Assembly: GCA_902826335.1 (NCBI GenBank)
Contig: CADEEL010000001.1
Location: forward strand, 1 to 64,000
DNA from: an uncultured Alphaproteobacteria bacterium
Lineage (GTDB): Bacteria; Pseudomonadota; Alphaproteobacteria; Caulobacterales; Aquidulcibacteraceae
Direction of reading: 5' to 3'
Length of the DNA stretch: 64,000 nt
Translations under genes and position numbers: made by a program
The notes under the pieces: generated by a model
What the model was told of the DNA's origin: nothing
The model's input: only the letters and a program-made list of their open reading frames with translations
Database searches by the model: none
In this document: piece by piece, positions 7,444 through 17,104 of the stretch
Position numbering within the stretch: the stretch's first letter is position 1
Layout of the letters: each line of letters begins with the position of its first letter

Positions 7444-8892
7444 TCAGTCGGCGCGGGTGGCTTTCCAGAAATAGCGGGTGAAGGCGCGCTGTTCATCGAC
7501 CGCCTTGATGCGGAACACCATGCGCATCTCGCGCCCGACCTCGACATCGGCGGCGTCGACGTCGGTGAACTCCGCGATCATGCGCCCGCCGCCCTCGAAA
7601 TCGATCATGCCGTAATAGCTCGGCGGATCGGGCGAGTAGGCGAGGCTGTCGGCGGTGTAGGTGGCGATCTTCGCTGTACGCTCCGCCAATGGATAATCTT
7701 CCTGCGTGCCGATGGCGTGATCATTCGGATTGACGCTGATGTCCGTCTTTGGAAATTGCACGGCGCCCGTCTTCGCGCAGCGCCCGCCCATGAGCGCGAG
7801 CACGGTCTTTCGATTTCGGTAGAGCGTCGAGCCTGGCTGCTTTTGATCGGCTTCCGCGCGCATGCCGCGTTCAAGATCCAAAAGACCGCGATGGAACAGG
7901 AAGCGGTGATAATTCGTCTCCGCCTTGCGGCGCGCCAGCGCGCCGGCGAGCCCATCGCGCGGGGCGTGCTCCAACAAAGCGGGCGTGGCCTCGAACGCAA
8001 GCACGTCGAGGCCTTGTCCGAACGCGACAAGCAAAATTTTGTCGCCAGGCTTGGCGCCTTCAAGCGCGGCGGCGAGCATGAGCAACGGATGGGCCGCGCC
8101 CGTATCGCCGACAGTCGCGCTCATCGTGTCGGCGATCGCTTCGGTTCTGATCCCGGCGAGCTTTGCCAGCAGCACCGGCGCGCCGCGCGCCGAGATGGCG
8201 ATCGCCGCGCGGTCGATCTCCTTGCCGGAGAGTCCGATCTTCTTGAGCGCCGCCTTGAGGCCATCGCCGGCGATTTTCTGGTAACCTTCGTCGCGGATCC
8301 AGCGGCTCTCCCAGGTGTAGTCAAAATCCTCGCCCTCGGCGCGATAGTGATCGACGAAATCGATCGTCACGCTGTGGGCGCCGAGAAATTTCGCGATCGG
8401 CTTGCCTTTGCCGACAAGTAGGGCCGCCGCCGCGTCGCCTTGATTGAGTTCAGCCTCGGACGCCGGCCGCGCCTTGCGCAAATCGGATGCGATGCACAGG
8501 TGCGGGGCGGCGCGCGCGCCGTTCAACGCCTGAATGAGCGCCGAGGCGCCGGCGCGCAGCGAGCCGCCAGCATCAAACCCGGCGATGTCATCGGAGAGGT
8601 TGAGCGCTTCCTTCACCACGCCGGCATTGAGGCGATCGGCGAACGGCAAGGTGGTGGAGGCGAGGCTGATCGCGCCGATCTCGTCGCGCGCGAAGCCCAT
8701 AAGCGCGTCACGGCCCGCTTCCACGGCCATGGTGACGGCGTCCTCGTCCCAATTGGCGGCGGCGCGCTCGCCTTTCGCCAGCCCCTTGAGGCCCGGCGCG
8801 AACCAGGCGTTGGCGGCGTACACCGCGGCGCGCTGCAAACGCCCGCGCGGGATATAAACGCCATAGCTCAGTACGCCGACGTCCTTGCTCAT
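7444..8892 (-). CDS. HMG-CoA synthase-like domain fused to DUF35/OB-fold domain, probable non-catalytic partner of the thiolase
   Basis: About 482 residues. The first 320 or so resemble archaeal-type HMG-CoA synthase/KAS III: VGVLSYGVYIPRGRL, then WDEDAVTMAVEAGRDAL, then a stretch aligning with the nucleophile loop. In that loop GSLRAGASAL (residues 110-119) replaces the usual (A)CKAGTAAL, putting Leu112 where the catalytic Cys belongs; the usual active-site His segment also seems absent. Residues about 365-480 form a DUF35 rubredoxin-like plus OB-fold domain; only one Cys of the zinc ribbon remains (RCAKTGAVQFP), while the OB part YYGMIDFEGGGRM is clear. The start at 8892 is chosen because homology begins at MSKDVG. 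It is the first gene of an operon with the thiolase. Confidence 0.8.
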   Translation of the reverse strand: MSKDVGVLSYGVYIPRGRLQRAAVYAANAWFAPGLKGLAKGERAAANWDEDAVTMAVEAGRDALMGFARDEIGAISLASTTLPFADRLNAGVVKEALNLSDDIAGFDAGGSLRAGASALIQALNGARAAPHLCIASDLRKARPASEAELNQGDAAAALLVGKGKPIAKFLGAHSVTIDFVDHYRAEGEDFDYTWESRWIRDEGYQKIAGDGLKAALKKIGLSGKEIDRAAIAISARGAPVLLAKLAGIRTEAIADTMSATVGDTGAAHPLLMLAAALEGAKPGDKILLVAFGQGLDVLAFEATPALLEHAPRDGLAGALARRKAETNYHRFLFHRGLLDLERGMRAEADQKQPGSTLYRNRKTVLALMGGRCAKTGAVQFPKTDISVNPNDHAIGTQEDYPLAERTAKIATYTADSLAYSPDPPSYYGMIDFEGGGRMIAEFTDVDAADVEVGREMRMVFRIKAVDEQRAFTRYFWKATRAD

Positions 8893-9014
8893 GCGCCTGT
8901 TCGTACAAGCAGCGTTGGCCGCCGCCAAGAGCGTGCCGCCAGGCGCCGTAGCGAGAGGGCGAATTGACCGCGCGCAAGACCCAGGCGCGTGGCTGGGCTA
9001 TGGTGCGCGTTGGG

Positions 9015-9719
9015 ATGAGCACGCTGTTTTCCTTGCGGGGGCTCGCCAAGATTTATGGCGAGGGCGAAGCCAGCGTGCGCGCGCTCGACGGCGTCGATCT
9101 CGACATCGTCGAAGGCGAGCTGATGGTCCTGCTCGGCCCGTCCGGCTCGGGCAAATCCACTTTGCTCAACATTCTGGGCGGGCTCGATCGCGCCAGCGCG
9201 GGCGAGGTGTTGTTTCGCGGCGCGCCGCTCACCGCGCTCGACGATCGCGCCCTTACGCGCTTTCGGCGCGAGCATGTCGGGTTCATCTTCCAATTCTACA
9301 ATCTCATTCCAAGCCTGACGGCGCGCGAGAATGTCGAACTTGTGGCCGAAATCGCGGCCGATCCGTTGAGCGCGGAAGAGGCGCTTGATCTGGTCGGCCT
9401 CAAGGCGCGTATGGATCATTTTCCGGCGCAATTGTCCGGCGGCGAGCAGCAGCGGGTGGCCGTCGCCCGCGCGCTGGCGAAACGCCCGGCCGTGCTGTTG
9501 TGCGATGAGCCGACCGGCGCGCTCGATCTGCAAACCGGCGTGCGTGTGCTCGAAGCGCTGGTCGAGATCAACCAGCGCTATCGCTCCACGACGCTCATCG
9601 TCACGCACAACACCGATGTCGCGCGCATGGGTGAGCGCGTAGTGCGCTTCCGGGATGGGCGCATCCGCAGCCTCGAAGTGAACGAGAAGCCCGCCGCGCC
9701 TTCGGAGCTGGTCTGGTGA
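9015..9719 (+). CDS. ABC transporter ATP-binding protein, LolD/MacB-like
   Basis: The 234-residue nucleotide-binding subunit powers the adjacent double-FtsX permease. Walker A GPSGSGKS is at residues 41-48, the Q-loop in [13 protein letters not shown] (about 92-104), signature [15 protein letters not shown] (about 138-152), Walker [14 protein letters not shown] and the switch His in VTHNTD. ATPases of this subtype serve MacB, LolCDE and DevCA-type exporters acting at the periplasmic side. The start at 9015 is selected because homology begins with [10 protein letters not shown]; the longer frame from 8964 has no family support. Its stop overlaps the permease start by 4 bases. Confidence 0.93.
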   Translation: MSTLFSLRGLAKIYGEGEASVRALDGVDLDIVEGELMVLLGPSGSGKSTLLNILGGLDRASAGEVLFRGAPLTALDDRALTRFRREHVGFIFQFYNLIPSLTARENVELVAEIAADPLSAEEALDLVGLKARMDHFPAQLSGGEQQRVAVARALAKRPAVLLCDEPTGALDLQTGVRVLEALVEINQRYRSTTLIVTHNTDVARMGERVVRFRDGRIRSLEVNEKPAAPSELVW

Positions 9720-12094
9720 GGCCGCGTGGCCTTTCCTCGCTGGATAAGAAGCTGCTGCGCGATGTCTGGCGCATGCGCCTGCACGCGCTCGCCGTGGCTT
9801 TGGTGCTTGGCTGCGGGCTCGCTGTGTTCGTGATGGCGGTGGGTATGCGCGGCTCGCTGGAGCGCACGCGCGCGGACTATTACGCCGAACGACGCATGGC
9901 CGATCTCGCCGTCTCGCTGGTGCGCGCGCCGGATCGGTTGATCGGGCGACTTGCCGCTACGCCGGGCGTAGCGGCCGTGGAGACGCGCATTGCGGGCCTT
10001 GCGCTGCTGGACCTCGACCAGATCGAGGAGCCCGCCTCCGCGCGCCTCGTCTCGCTGCCGGCGCGTGGGCGCCCGGCGGTGAACGATTTGACGCTCGCGC
10101 GCGGACGCTGGCCCGATCCCGCGCATGTCGAGGAAGTCATCGTCAGCCACGCCTTCGCGACCGCGCTCGAGCTTCAGCCAGGCGATACGCTGCGCGCCGT
10201 GCTGCACGGGCGGCGCCAGACGCTGCGCATCGTCGGGCTCGCCAACGCGCCGGAATTCATCTTCGTGGCCGCGCCAGGGGAGCTGTTTCCGCAGCCGGAG
10301 CGATTTGGCGTAATCTGGATGGGGCGCGAGGCGCTGGCGCGCGCTTACGATCTCGACGGCGCCTTTAACGAGGCCGTTGTGCGCTTGGCGCGCGGCGCCC
10401 ATTCCGCCGCCGTGATCGATGCGCTGGATGAAATCCTCGAACCTTATGGCTCGGGCGGCGTCTATGGGCGCGACCGCATGGTGTCAGACCGCTTCCTCAG
10501 CGAGGAATTGCGGCAATTGGCGACCATGGCGGCCTTCCTGCCGACATTCTTTCTGCTTGTCGCCGCGTTCCTGGTGAACATCGCCATGGGACGCGTCATC
10601 GCCACGGAGCGCTCGAACATCGGCCTCTTGAAGGCGTTCGGGTATGGCGATGTCGCGGTCGGCTGGCACTACGCCAAGAGCGCGCTGATGTTCGCCGCGA
10701 TCGGCGCGCTCATCGGCTCGCTCGCGGGCGTCGCGCTCGGCCGCTGGATGGCGGACGTATATCAGGACTATTACCACTTTCCCCGGCTCGATTTCGTCGC
10801 CTCGCCCTTCACGTTCGCGGCCGCCTGGACCGCGGCGTTTCTCGCGGCCGGGCTCGGCGCGCTCGTCTCCGTATGGCGGGCGGTGCGCCTCGCGCCCGCC
10901 GCCGCATTGCAACCGCCCCGGCCCGCCGCGTTTCAGCGCATCGAGGGCCCGCTCGCAGACTTCGCGGCGCGGCTCGACGCCAAAAGCCGCATCATCGTGC
11001 GCCGCATCGTGCGCTTTCCGCGTCGCGCCGGCACAACCGTGCTTGGTGTTGCGCTGGCGATGGCGCTGCTCGTGGTGGCGCGCACATTTCCAGCCGTGAT
11101 GGATCGCCTGCTCGATGTGCACTTCAATGTCGCGAACCGTCAGGATGTGACGCTGTCCTTCATAGAGGCGCGCGAGGCTGGCGCGCTGCATGATGTGGCC
11201 CGCTTGCCCGGCGTTGTGTACGCCGAACCGTTTCGCGCCGATGGCGTGGTGCTCCGTCATGCGGGGCGCGAAGTGCAGGAGGCGGTGATCGGCGTGCCGG
11301 CCGGCGCGCGGCTCAATCGCCTGATCGGGCAAAGCGGCGGCGCCATCGAACCGCCGGCGGCGGGTGTTTTTCTCGCGCGCGCGCTCGCGGAACGGCTCGC
11401 CGCCGCGCCGGGCGATGACATAGAGATCGAGCAGACCAGCGGGCGGCGCGTGCGCGCGCGCGCGCGCGTCGCTGGCGTGATCGACCCCATGGTGGGCTCA
11501 TCGGCTTACATGGAATTGTCGGCGCTGGCGCGGCTGATGCGAGAGCCAGGGCGGGTCTCGGGCGCGCACGCAATGCTCGATCCCGCGCACCATCGCGCAT
11601 TCAATCGGCGTCTCAAGGAAACGCCCGCCATCGTGGGGGCGAGCTTCCTGACGCTCGCCGAGCGCTCGATGCGGCGGAGCTTCGAAGAAGGCGTCGGCTA
11701 CATGAACCTCATCTACGCCGCCTTCGCGGCGGTGATGGCGGGCGGCGTCGCCTTCTCCGCCGCGCGCATCACGCTGGCGGAGCAGGAACGCGACCTCGCG
11801 ACGCTGCGCGTGCTTGGATTCACCAGATTGGAGGCGTCCTACGTGCTCATGGGCGAGTTGATGGCGTTGGCGCTTGCCGCCGCGCCGATCGGGTGCATCC
11901 TCGGCATGTGGCTGGCCATGTGGCTGATGGAGCTCTTCCAGACCGATATGTATTCATTCCCGTTCATTCATAACCCGCCAGGCTATGCGTTCGCGGTGGC
12001 GTTCACGCTGGCGTGCGTGCTCGCGGCGGCGTTCGTGGTGCGGCGCGGCGTCGATCGGCTGGATATGGTGGCTGTACTCAAGGCGCGGGATTGA
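9716..12094 (+). CDS. ABC transporter permease with two FtsX domains
   Basis: This 792-residue inner-membrane protein starts at a GTG overlapping the ATPase stop. The first transmembrane helix is at about residues 22-43. A large periplasmic domain follows, then an FtsX core with three helices (about 265-385, containing [19 protein letters not shown] and [16 protein letters not shown]), a second periplasmic domain, and a second FtsX core (about 655-785, containing [20 protein letters not shown]). The duplicated architecture means one polypeptide may serve as both halves of the membrane part. With the ATPase and the HlyD adaptor it looks like a mechanotransmission-type exporter. Cargo cannot be inferred. 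Confidence 0.92.
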   Translation: MRPRGLSSLDKKLLRDVWRMRLHALAVALVLGCGLAVFVMAVGMRGSLERTRADYYAERRMADLAVSLVRAPDRLIGRLAATPGVAAVETRIAGLALLDLDQIEEPASARLVSLPARGRPAVNDLTLARGRWPDPAHVEEVIVSHAFATALELQPGDTLRAVLHGRRQTLRIVGLANAPEFIFVAAPGELFPQPERFGVIWMGREALARAYDLDGAFNEAVVRLARGAHSAAVIDALDEILEPYGSGGVYGRDRMVSDRFLSEELRQLATMAAFLPTFFLLVAAFLVNIAMGRVIATERSNIGLLKAFGYGDVAVGWHYAKSALMFAAIGALIGSLAGVALGRWMADVYQDYYHFPRLDFVASPFTFAAAWTAAFLAAGLGALVSVWRAVRLAPAAALQPPRPAAFQRIEGPLADFAARLDAKSRIIVRRIVRFPRRAGTTVLGVALAMALLVVARTFPAVMDRLLDVHFNVANRQDVTLSFIEAREAGALHDVARLPGVVYAEPFRADGVVLRHAGREVQEAVIGVPAGARLNRLIGQSGGAIEPPAAGVFLARALAERLAAAPGDDIEIEQTSGRRVRARARVAGVIDPMVGSSAYMELSALARLMREPGRVSGAHAMLDPAHHRAFNRRLKETPAIVGASFLTLAERSMRRSFEEGVGYMNLIYAAFAAVMAGGVAFSAARITLAEQERDLATLRVLGFTRLEASYVLMGELMALALAAAPIGCILGMWLAMWLMELFQTDMYSFPFIHNPPGYAFAVAFTLACVLAAAFVVRRGVDRLDMVAVLKARD

Positions 12095-12097
12095 GGC

Positions 12098-13252
12098 ATG
12101 CGGTTTCCAAACCTCACACGCGCGCAATGGTTATGGGGCGGCGCGGGCGCGCTCTTGGCGCTCTTTTTCGTGTGGATGGCGTGGCCGCGCGCGCAGGCGG
12201 TTGATACTGCGGTGATCGACCGTGGGCTGGTGGTGCGCGAGATCGTCGATGAGGGCCGCACGCGCATCCATGATGTATTTGTCGTCGCCAGCCCGGTGGG
12301 CGGGGCGCTGCAACGCATCGAATTGGAGCCTGGCGATGCGGTCACGCGCGGCCAAGTGATCGCCACTGTGTCGCCTGCCGATCCGGCGTTGCTCGATGCG
12401 CGCTTCGCCGCCGAGGCGCGCGCGGGCGTGGCGGCGGCGCAGGCGGGACTGCAAGCGGCCGAGGCGGAATTTGACCTGGCCCGTCGGGATCAGACACGCG
12501 TCGCGCACTTGGCGGAACGCGGCTTCGCCTCGCCCGCCGCGCTTGAATCGGCCAACGCGGCCTTGCGTGCAACGCGCGCGCGCGTTGCGGCGGGGCGGGC
12601 GGATGTCGCACGCGCGCGCGCCGTCGCAGGGGCGCCGGGCGCCCGCGCGCAAGGCCCCACGCGCGTGCGCAGTCCGGCGGACGGACGCGTGCTGCGCCTA
12701 TTGCAGGAAAGCGCGACGGTGATCGGCGCCGGATCGCCGATCCTGGAGATCGGCGATCCGGGCGAACTGGAAGTGGTGGCGGATTTTCTCTCCCAGGACG
12801 CCGCGCAAATTCGCCCGGGCGCGCGCGCGGCGATCGAAAATTGGGGCGGCGAGACAGCCCTTCCCGCGCGAGTGACGCGGATCGAGCCGTTCGCCCGGAC
12901 GCGCGTTTCGGCGCTGGGCGTGGAAGAACAGCGCGTGAATTTGATCGTGCGGCTCACCGAGCCCGCCCGTGCGCCGCCGCTTGGCCACGGGTTTCGCGTC
13001 GATGTGCGTGTGGTGATAGCCGAACAGGCGAACGCGCTGCGCGCGCCCACCGATGCGCTGGTGCGCGATGGCGCCGATTGGGCCGTCTACCGCATCGAGC
13101 GGGGCCGCGCGCGGCTGACGCCGGTTTCACTTGGAGACGGGGGCGAGCGCTTTCGCGCGGTGCGCGAGGGCTTGAGCGCGGGCGACCGCGTCATCCTCTT
13201 TCCAGGAGATGCGCTGCGCGAGGGCGCGCGTGTGCGCCCGGCGGCGCATTGA
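12098..13252 (+). CDS. HlyD-family periplasmic adaptor of the ABC exporter
   Basis: The 384-residue adaptor has a membrane anchor (about residues 11-29), a lipoyl/barrel-sandwich half starting GGALQRIELEPGDAVTRGQVIATV, an Ala-rich coiled-coil hairpin (about 105-175), the second lipoyl half (RVRSPADGRVLRLLQESATV) and beta-barrel domains to the C-terminus. It would bridge the inner-membrane permease to an outer-membrane channel, which is not encoded nearby. It begins 3 bases after the permease stop, completing a three-gene operon. Confidence 0.92.
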   Translation: MRFPNLTRAQWLWGGAGALLALFFVWMAWPRAQAVDTAVIDRGLVVREIVDEGRTRIHDVFVVASPVGGALQRIELEPGDAVTRGQVIATVSPADPALLDARFAAEARAGVAAAQAGLQAAEAEFDLARRDQTRVAHLAERGFASPAALESANAALRATRARVAAGRADVARARAVAGAPGARAQGPTRVRSPADGRVLRLLQESATVIGAGSPILEIGDPGELEVVADFLSQDAAQIRPGARAAIENWGGETALPARVTRIEPFARTRVSALGVEEQRVNLIVRLTEPARAPPLGHGFRVDVRVVIAEQANALRAPTDALVRDGADWAVYRIERGRARLTPVSLGDGGERFRAVREGLSAGDRVILFPGDALREGARVRPAAH

Positions 13253-13320
13253 GTGGGCGGCTTGACGCCGATCAAGGAGCGCGCGCCGCGCGCGGCCTCA
13301 AGAAGAGTGGGAGAGGCGTG

Positions 13321-13755
13321 ATGCGTCAAAAAATAACTTGGGTTGCAACGTTCGATGGCGCGGCCGCGCGCGTGTTCGCGTTGAAACGCGCGCCGCCGGC
13401 GAAACTCAGCGAGATCGAATGGGCGCGCCGAGAGGGCCCGCACAAGCCGCATTTTGACGATGCGCCGCCGCGCACCATCTCCAGCACGGACTCCCGCCGC
13501 AGCGCCATCGATCCGAAGACCGATCCCGAGCGGCGCCTGGAGACGAAATTCGTGGAGGGCTTCACGGCCTTTCTCGACGAACAAGGGGCCGCCGGCGCTT
13601 TCGATCACCTGATCATCGTCGCTGGGGCGCGGGCGCTGGGCGCGTTTCGAACGGCTGCGCCGAAAGCGCTGCTCGCCAAGGTGAAGGATGAACGTGTTGG
13701 CGATTTCGTCAACGCGGATGAAGCGCGCTTGTTGGCGGCTGTGTTGGAGAATTAG
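13321..13755 (+). CDS. host attachment family protein
   Basis: The 144-residue product matches the family annotated as host attachment protein, named after a rhizobial gene. It starts ITWVATFDGAAARVFAL, has a central polar linker (SRRSAIDPKTDPERRLETKF), a helix, then DHLIIVAGARALGAFR and an ending in LLAKVKDERVGDFVNADEARL. The fold is related to release-factor/Pelota-like domains, and the biochemical role is unsettled. The ATG at 13321 is preceded by GTGGGAGAGG. It lies 68 bases after the exporter operon and may be transcribed with it; the following SDR starts 2 bases later. Confidence 0.82.
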   Translation: MRQKITWVATFDGAAARVFALKRAPPAKLSEIEWARREGPHKPHFDDAPPRTISSTDSRRSAIDPKTDPERRLETKFVEGFTAFLDEQGAAGAFDHLIIVAGARALGAFRTAAPKALLAKVKDERVGDFVNADEARLLAAVLEN

Positions 13756-13757
13756 GC

Positions 13758-14522
13758 ATGGCGCGTGGGCGAGACTTCACTGGGCGCGTGGCGTTTGTAA
13801 CGGGCGCTGCTTCCGGGATTGGCCTTGCGGCGGCGCGCGCCTTCGCGGAGGCGGGCGCGGCGGTCATGCTCGCGGATGTGCAAGACAAGGCAGGCGAGGA
13901 CGCGGCCGCCTCGCTCGGCAAGCAAGGCGCGCGCGCCCATTATGTGCATTGCGATGTGAGCGATGAAGCAAGCGTAGAAGCGGCGTTGGCGAAGACGATG
14001 AAAGCATTCGGCCGGCTCGACGCCGCTTTCAACAACGCCGGCGTGGAGGGCGCACAGGGCGATACGGCCGCCTGCTCGTTGGATAATTGGGAGCGGGTGA
14101 TCGCCACCAATCTGCGCGGGGTGTGGCTGTGCATGAAGCATGAGCTGCCGCTGATGCTGGCGGGCGGCGGCGGCGCGATCGTCAATTGCGCGTCGATCGC
14201 AGGGCTGGTGGGGTTTGCGGGCCTTCCCGCTTATGTGGCGAGCAAGCACGGCGTCGTCGGCCTCACGCGCGGGGCCGCGCTCGAATACGCGACGAAGAAT
14301 GTTCGCGTGAACGCGGTGTGTCCGGGCGTCATCGATACGCCGATGATCGCGCGCTTTTCGCCCGATGGCGCCGCGCGCGAAGCCTTGACAAAGAGCGAAC
14401 CGATTGGGCGTCTGGGAACGCCAGAGGAAATCGCGGGCGCTGTGCTGTGGTTGGCGTCGGACGCGGCGAGCTTCGTGACGGGACAAGCCATCGCCGTGGA
14501 TGGCGGCTGGACGGCGCGCTGA
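13758..14522 (+). CDS. short-chain dehydrogenase/reductase
   Basis: A 254-residue classical SDR. The cofactor motif TGAASGIG lies at residues 14-21, with Asp in MLADVQD suggesting NAD(H) preference; NNAG is in the FNNAGVEG stretch (about 93), the catalytic Ser in NCASIAG, and YxxxK in AYVASKHG (about 158-162). The C-terminal WLASDAASFVTGQAIAVDGG is the usual SDR ending. Substrate is unknown. It follows the host-attachment gene by 2 bases and is closed by a hairpin terminator. Confidence 0.93.
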   Translation: MARGRDFTGRVAFVTGAASGIGLAAARAFAEAGAAVMLADVQDKAGEDAAASLGKQGARAHYVHCDVSDEASVEAALAKTMKAFGRLDAAFNNAGVEGAQGDTAACSLDNWERVIATNLRGVWLCMKHELPLMLAGGGGAIVNCASIAGLVGFAGLPAYVASKHGVVGLTRGAALEYATKNVRVNAVCPGVIDTPMIARFSPDGAAREALTKSEPIGRLGTPEEIAGAVLWLASDAASFVTGQAIAVDGGWTAR

Positions 14523-14529
14523 AAGAAAA

Positions 14530-14562
14530 GGGCCGCCTCTTTGCAGGGGCGGCCCAGGGTTT
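14530..14562. terminator. bidirectional intrinsic terminator
   Basis: The stem GGGCCGCC/GGCGGCCC (14530-14537 with 14548-14555) lies between convergent genes. It is followed by GGTTTTCG on plus and by TTTTCTTTC on minus, so it can stop both the SDR and the ferritin-like gene. Confidence 0.8.
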
Positions 14563-14594
14563 TCGTCAGGGAGGTAGATCCAGGTGAATGAAGG

Positions 14595-15716
14595 TTATTC
14601 CGCCGCGACCCTTGCGGCGGCGAGATTTTCCTTGGTCGGCAGCGGCCGCTCCAGCATGCCCCAATCGATCAGCGTATCGCCAGCCGCGTCTTCGTAGCGC
14701 AGCGCGCCAAGCGCGTCGTATTTCGGACGGACGCGGTCGGTCAGCAGGCCGACGCGCTTCAGATTTGGCACGATGCGTTCGAACAGCAATTCGCGGAACA
14801 TGGCGATCACCTGGCTGTCCAGGATGTATTTGCGCGCCGCTTCGACGTCGAAGCCATACTCGCGCATCACGTCCATGCCGAACAAGCGGTCACGCATCAC
14901 GGTGCAGGCCTGGTAAGCGAATTCGGCGCGATCCTCGCGTTCCTGTTCTGGCAAGGCCTTGATCCAGTCTTCGAGGTAATTGACGCCGAAGGCGACGTGG
15001 CGGCCTTCATCGCGCATGACAAGCTCGACGATCTGCTTCAGCAGCGGGTCTTTCGTCGTGCGCACCTGCGTGCCGAACGCGGCGAGCGCCAGCCCCTCGA
15101 TAATGAGCTGCATGCCGATGAATTTGAGGTCCCAACGCTCGTCGGCGAGCACTTTGTCAATGAGCGCCTTCAGGTTGGAATTGATCGGATACATCATGCC
15201 GCAGCGGCGGCGCAGATAGGTATTGAACACTTCAACATGGCGCGCTTCATCGAATGTCTGCGAGGCGGCGTAGAGTTTTGCGTCCGCCGTCGGCGCGCAG
15301 GAGACGAGCTGAGAGGCGACCAGCATGGCGCCTTGTTCGCCGTGCAGGAATTGGCTCATGGTCTGCGCGTGGCCCTTCCAGGCGAAGCGGACCTTTTCCT
15401 CATGTGAGAGGGCTTCGTATTCGGGATAGCCGTTGAGCGCGCCGATGGTTTCGATCATCGGAAAATCGTTCATGTCGCAGGGCGCGTCCCAATCGACATC
15501 GAGAGTCGAATTCCAATTGTGGACCTTGCCGAGTTCGTAGAGGCGACGAATTTTCGCGTTGGCGCTGTCATAGTCCCAATTGAAGGAGCCGGTCAGCGGC
15601 GTGTGGAAGATTTCACGGATGGTCTCGACATCCTCGGGCGTCAGTTTGCCGGCGATATCTTCTTCATCGAAGGTGCGGACCTCTTGTGGGGGTTTATCCA
15701 CGAGTCTGACGTGCAT
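14595..15716 (-). CDS. ferritin-like diiron protein of the R2/AurF-like superfamily
   Basis: A 373-residue helical protein carrying a complete six-residue carboxylate-bridged diiron ligand set: Glu127 (LHGEQGAM), Glu157 and His160 (FDEARHVE), Glu207 (IIEGLAL), Glu237 and His240 (RDEGRHVAF). This arrangement is that of ribonucleotide reductase R2, R2-like ligand-binding oxidases and AurF N-oxygenases. The radical-transfer tail of a true NrdB is not evident, so an oxygenase/oxidase role is more likely than nucleotide reduction. It starts behind GGAGAGG. Downstream on the same strand is nothing; upstream (minus strand) lies a fatty acid hydroxylase, 64 bases away, with which it could share transcription. 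Confidence 0.85.
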   Translation of the reverse strand: MHVRLVDKPPQEVRTFDEEDIAGKLTPEDVETIREIFHTPLTGSFNWDYDSANAKIRRLYELGKVHNWNSTLDVDWDAPCDMNDFPMIETIGALNGYPEYEALSHEEKVRFAWKGHAQTMSQFLHGEQGAMLVASQLVSCAPTADAKLYAASQTFDEARHVEVFNTYLRRRCGMMYPINSNLKALIDKVLADERWDLKFIGMQLIIEGLALAAFGTQVRTTKDPLLKQIVELVMRDEGRHVAFGVNYLEDWIKALPEQEREDRAEFAYQACTVMRDRLFGMDVMREYGFDVEAARKYILDSQVIAMFRELLFERIVPNLKRVGLLTDRVRPKYDALGALRYEDAAGDTLIDWGMLERPLPTKENLAAARVAAE

Positions 15717-15780
15717 TTGGCCTCTCCCTGTCTAGGCGAGACAAAAATGACGCCGGCGTCAACTTTTCAATTGATCTGGA

Positions 15781-16545
15781 TCAAATCGCGCGCCGGAACG
15801 GCCGCGCCATCAGCGCGGCGAAGCGTCTCTCACTGGCGCCTTGGACGCCGATTGGCATATCGGGCGTGCGTGCTGTGGCGCTCAGCGTGCCGAACAGACG
15901 GTCCCAGACCGTGAGGATGGTGGCGTAGTTGGAGTCGGTGTCGGCGCGGCGGGCGTGATGATGCACCCAATGGTGCGATGGCGTGACGATGAAGACCCGC
16001 AAGGCGCGCTCAAGCCCTCCCGGCAGGCGGAGGTTCGAGTGGTGGAAAATCGTCGACGCCAAAACCAGCGTCTCGAACACAAGCACCGAGGAGATTGGGA
16101 CGGCGGCCAACAGAATGATCGCTGTGCGGGCGCCGGCGGACAAGATCAACTCGCCAGGGTGAAAGCGGACGGCGCTGGTCGCATCGAGGAATTCGTCAAG
16201 GTGATGAGTTTCGTGGAAGCGCCATAGAATAGGCGTGACGTGATTGAGCCGGTGCCAGATGTAAATCCATAGATCGAGGAGGATGAGATCGAGGATGAGT
16301 CCGCCTATGCCGGTAAGGGCTTCTGGTCGCTCCCAAAGCGCTGCGCTGGCGGCCCAGAGCGAGATCGGCATTGTCAGCAATGGATTGATGAGCGCGCCTT
16401 GCGCCCAGAATGCGCCGTTATGGACGATGCGCGCCAGCCGATGGGGCGACGGGCGCGGCGCGGCCGGGCGCACGCGCTCCAAGCCCGCCATCAGCGCGAA
16501 CCAGCCGGCGATGAGGGCGGCCTTCAGCAATGTCGCATTGATCAT
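15781..16545 (-). CDS. sterol desaturase/fatty acid hydroxylase family membrane enzyme
   Basis: The 254-residue integral membrane non-heme diiron enzyme shows the histidine boxes HRLNH, HETHH and HWVHHH plus IFHHSN, at about residues 98-102, 112-116, 197-202 and 168-171. Four hydrophobic regions (about 5-22, 43-66, 78-96, 138-165) place these boxes on the cytoplasmic face. Members hydroxylate or desaturate lipid chains or carotenoids; the substrate here is unknown. It starts 17 bp behind GAGGGA-type purines and may be co-transcribed with the ferritin-like protein downstream. Confidence 0.92.
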   Translation of the reverse strand: MINATLLKAALIAGWFALMAGLERVRPAAPRPSPHRLARIVHNGAFWAQGALINPLLTMPISLWAASAALWERPEALTGIGGLILDLILLDLWIYIWHRLNHVTPILWRFHETHHLDEFLDATSAVRFHPGELILSAGARTAIILLAAVPISSVLVFETLVLASTIFHHSNLRLPGGLERALRVFIVTPSHHWVHHHARRADTDSNYATILTVWDRLFGTLSATARTPDMPIGVQGASERRFAALMARPFRRAI

Positions 16546-16690
16546 AACGTTCGTCCCTCGCCGTGAGAATTGGGGTTCTGACTGGAACGGACAAGGTCAG
16601 GCGCATATCCCCCCTTTTCATCGGCCGCGAATTTCGCTCTTTACGTCCGCCGTCGGCGCGTTCGACGCCGCCAAAGATCGAGAGAGGCCG

Positions 16691-17104
16691 ATGCCTGGAA
16701 AATACGAACCTGGTGATTACGAATTACGCGTCAGCCGTTCCCAGACGGGGCTTGGCCTCTTCACCGACTCCGCCATTGCCAAGGGCAAGTGCGTCATCGA
16801 GTACTGGGGCAAGACGCTGACGCGTGAGGAAGAACTCACCAGCCGCAGCAAGTATCTGTTCGCAATCAATTCGCGCAGAACGATTGACGGCACGGACCGC
16901 TCCAACATCGCCCGCTATATCAATCATTCCTGCCGCCCCAATTGCGAGCCGATGATCAAGGGCGGGCGCGTGTTCATATTCGCAAAGCGGGCCATCAAGC
17001 CGGGCGAGGAGCTGAATTATCATTATGGCCAGGAATATTTCGACGGCCATTTGAAGAAGCTCGGCTGCCGGTGCGCGAAGTGCCAGGAAGCGCGGGCGCG
17101 CTAA
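16691..17104 (+). CDS. small SET-domain protein lysine methyltransferase
   Basis: The 137-residue protein is a nearly minimal SET domain with a post-SET zinc motif. GLGLFTDSAIAKGKCVIEY (20-38) forms the SET-N strand pair, ARYINHSCRPNC (74-85) the S-adenosylmethionine pseudoknot, GEELNYHYG (105-113) the catalytic Tyr region, and CRCAKC (126-131) the post-SET Cys cluster. Such proteins transfer methyl groups from S-adenosylmethionine to a protein lysine. SET proteins are eukaryote-typical but scattered in bacteria. The start follows GAGAGG. The gene ends tail to tail with the LysR gene, overlapping 4 bases. The target is unknown. Confidence 0.93.
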   Translation: MPGKYEPGDYELRVSRSQTGLGLFTDSAIAKGKCVIEYWGKTLTREEELTSRSKYLFAINSRRTIDGTDRSNIARYINHSCRPNCEPMIKGGRVFIFAKRAIKPGEELNYHYGQEYFDGHLKKLGCRCAKCQEARAR

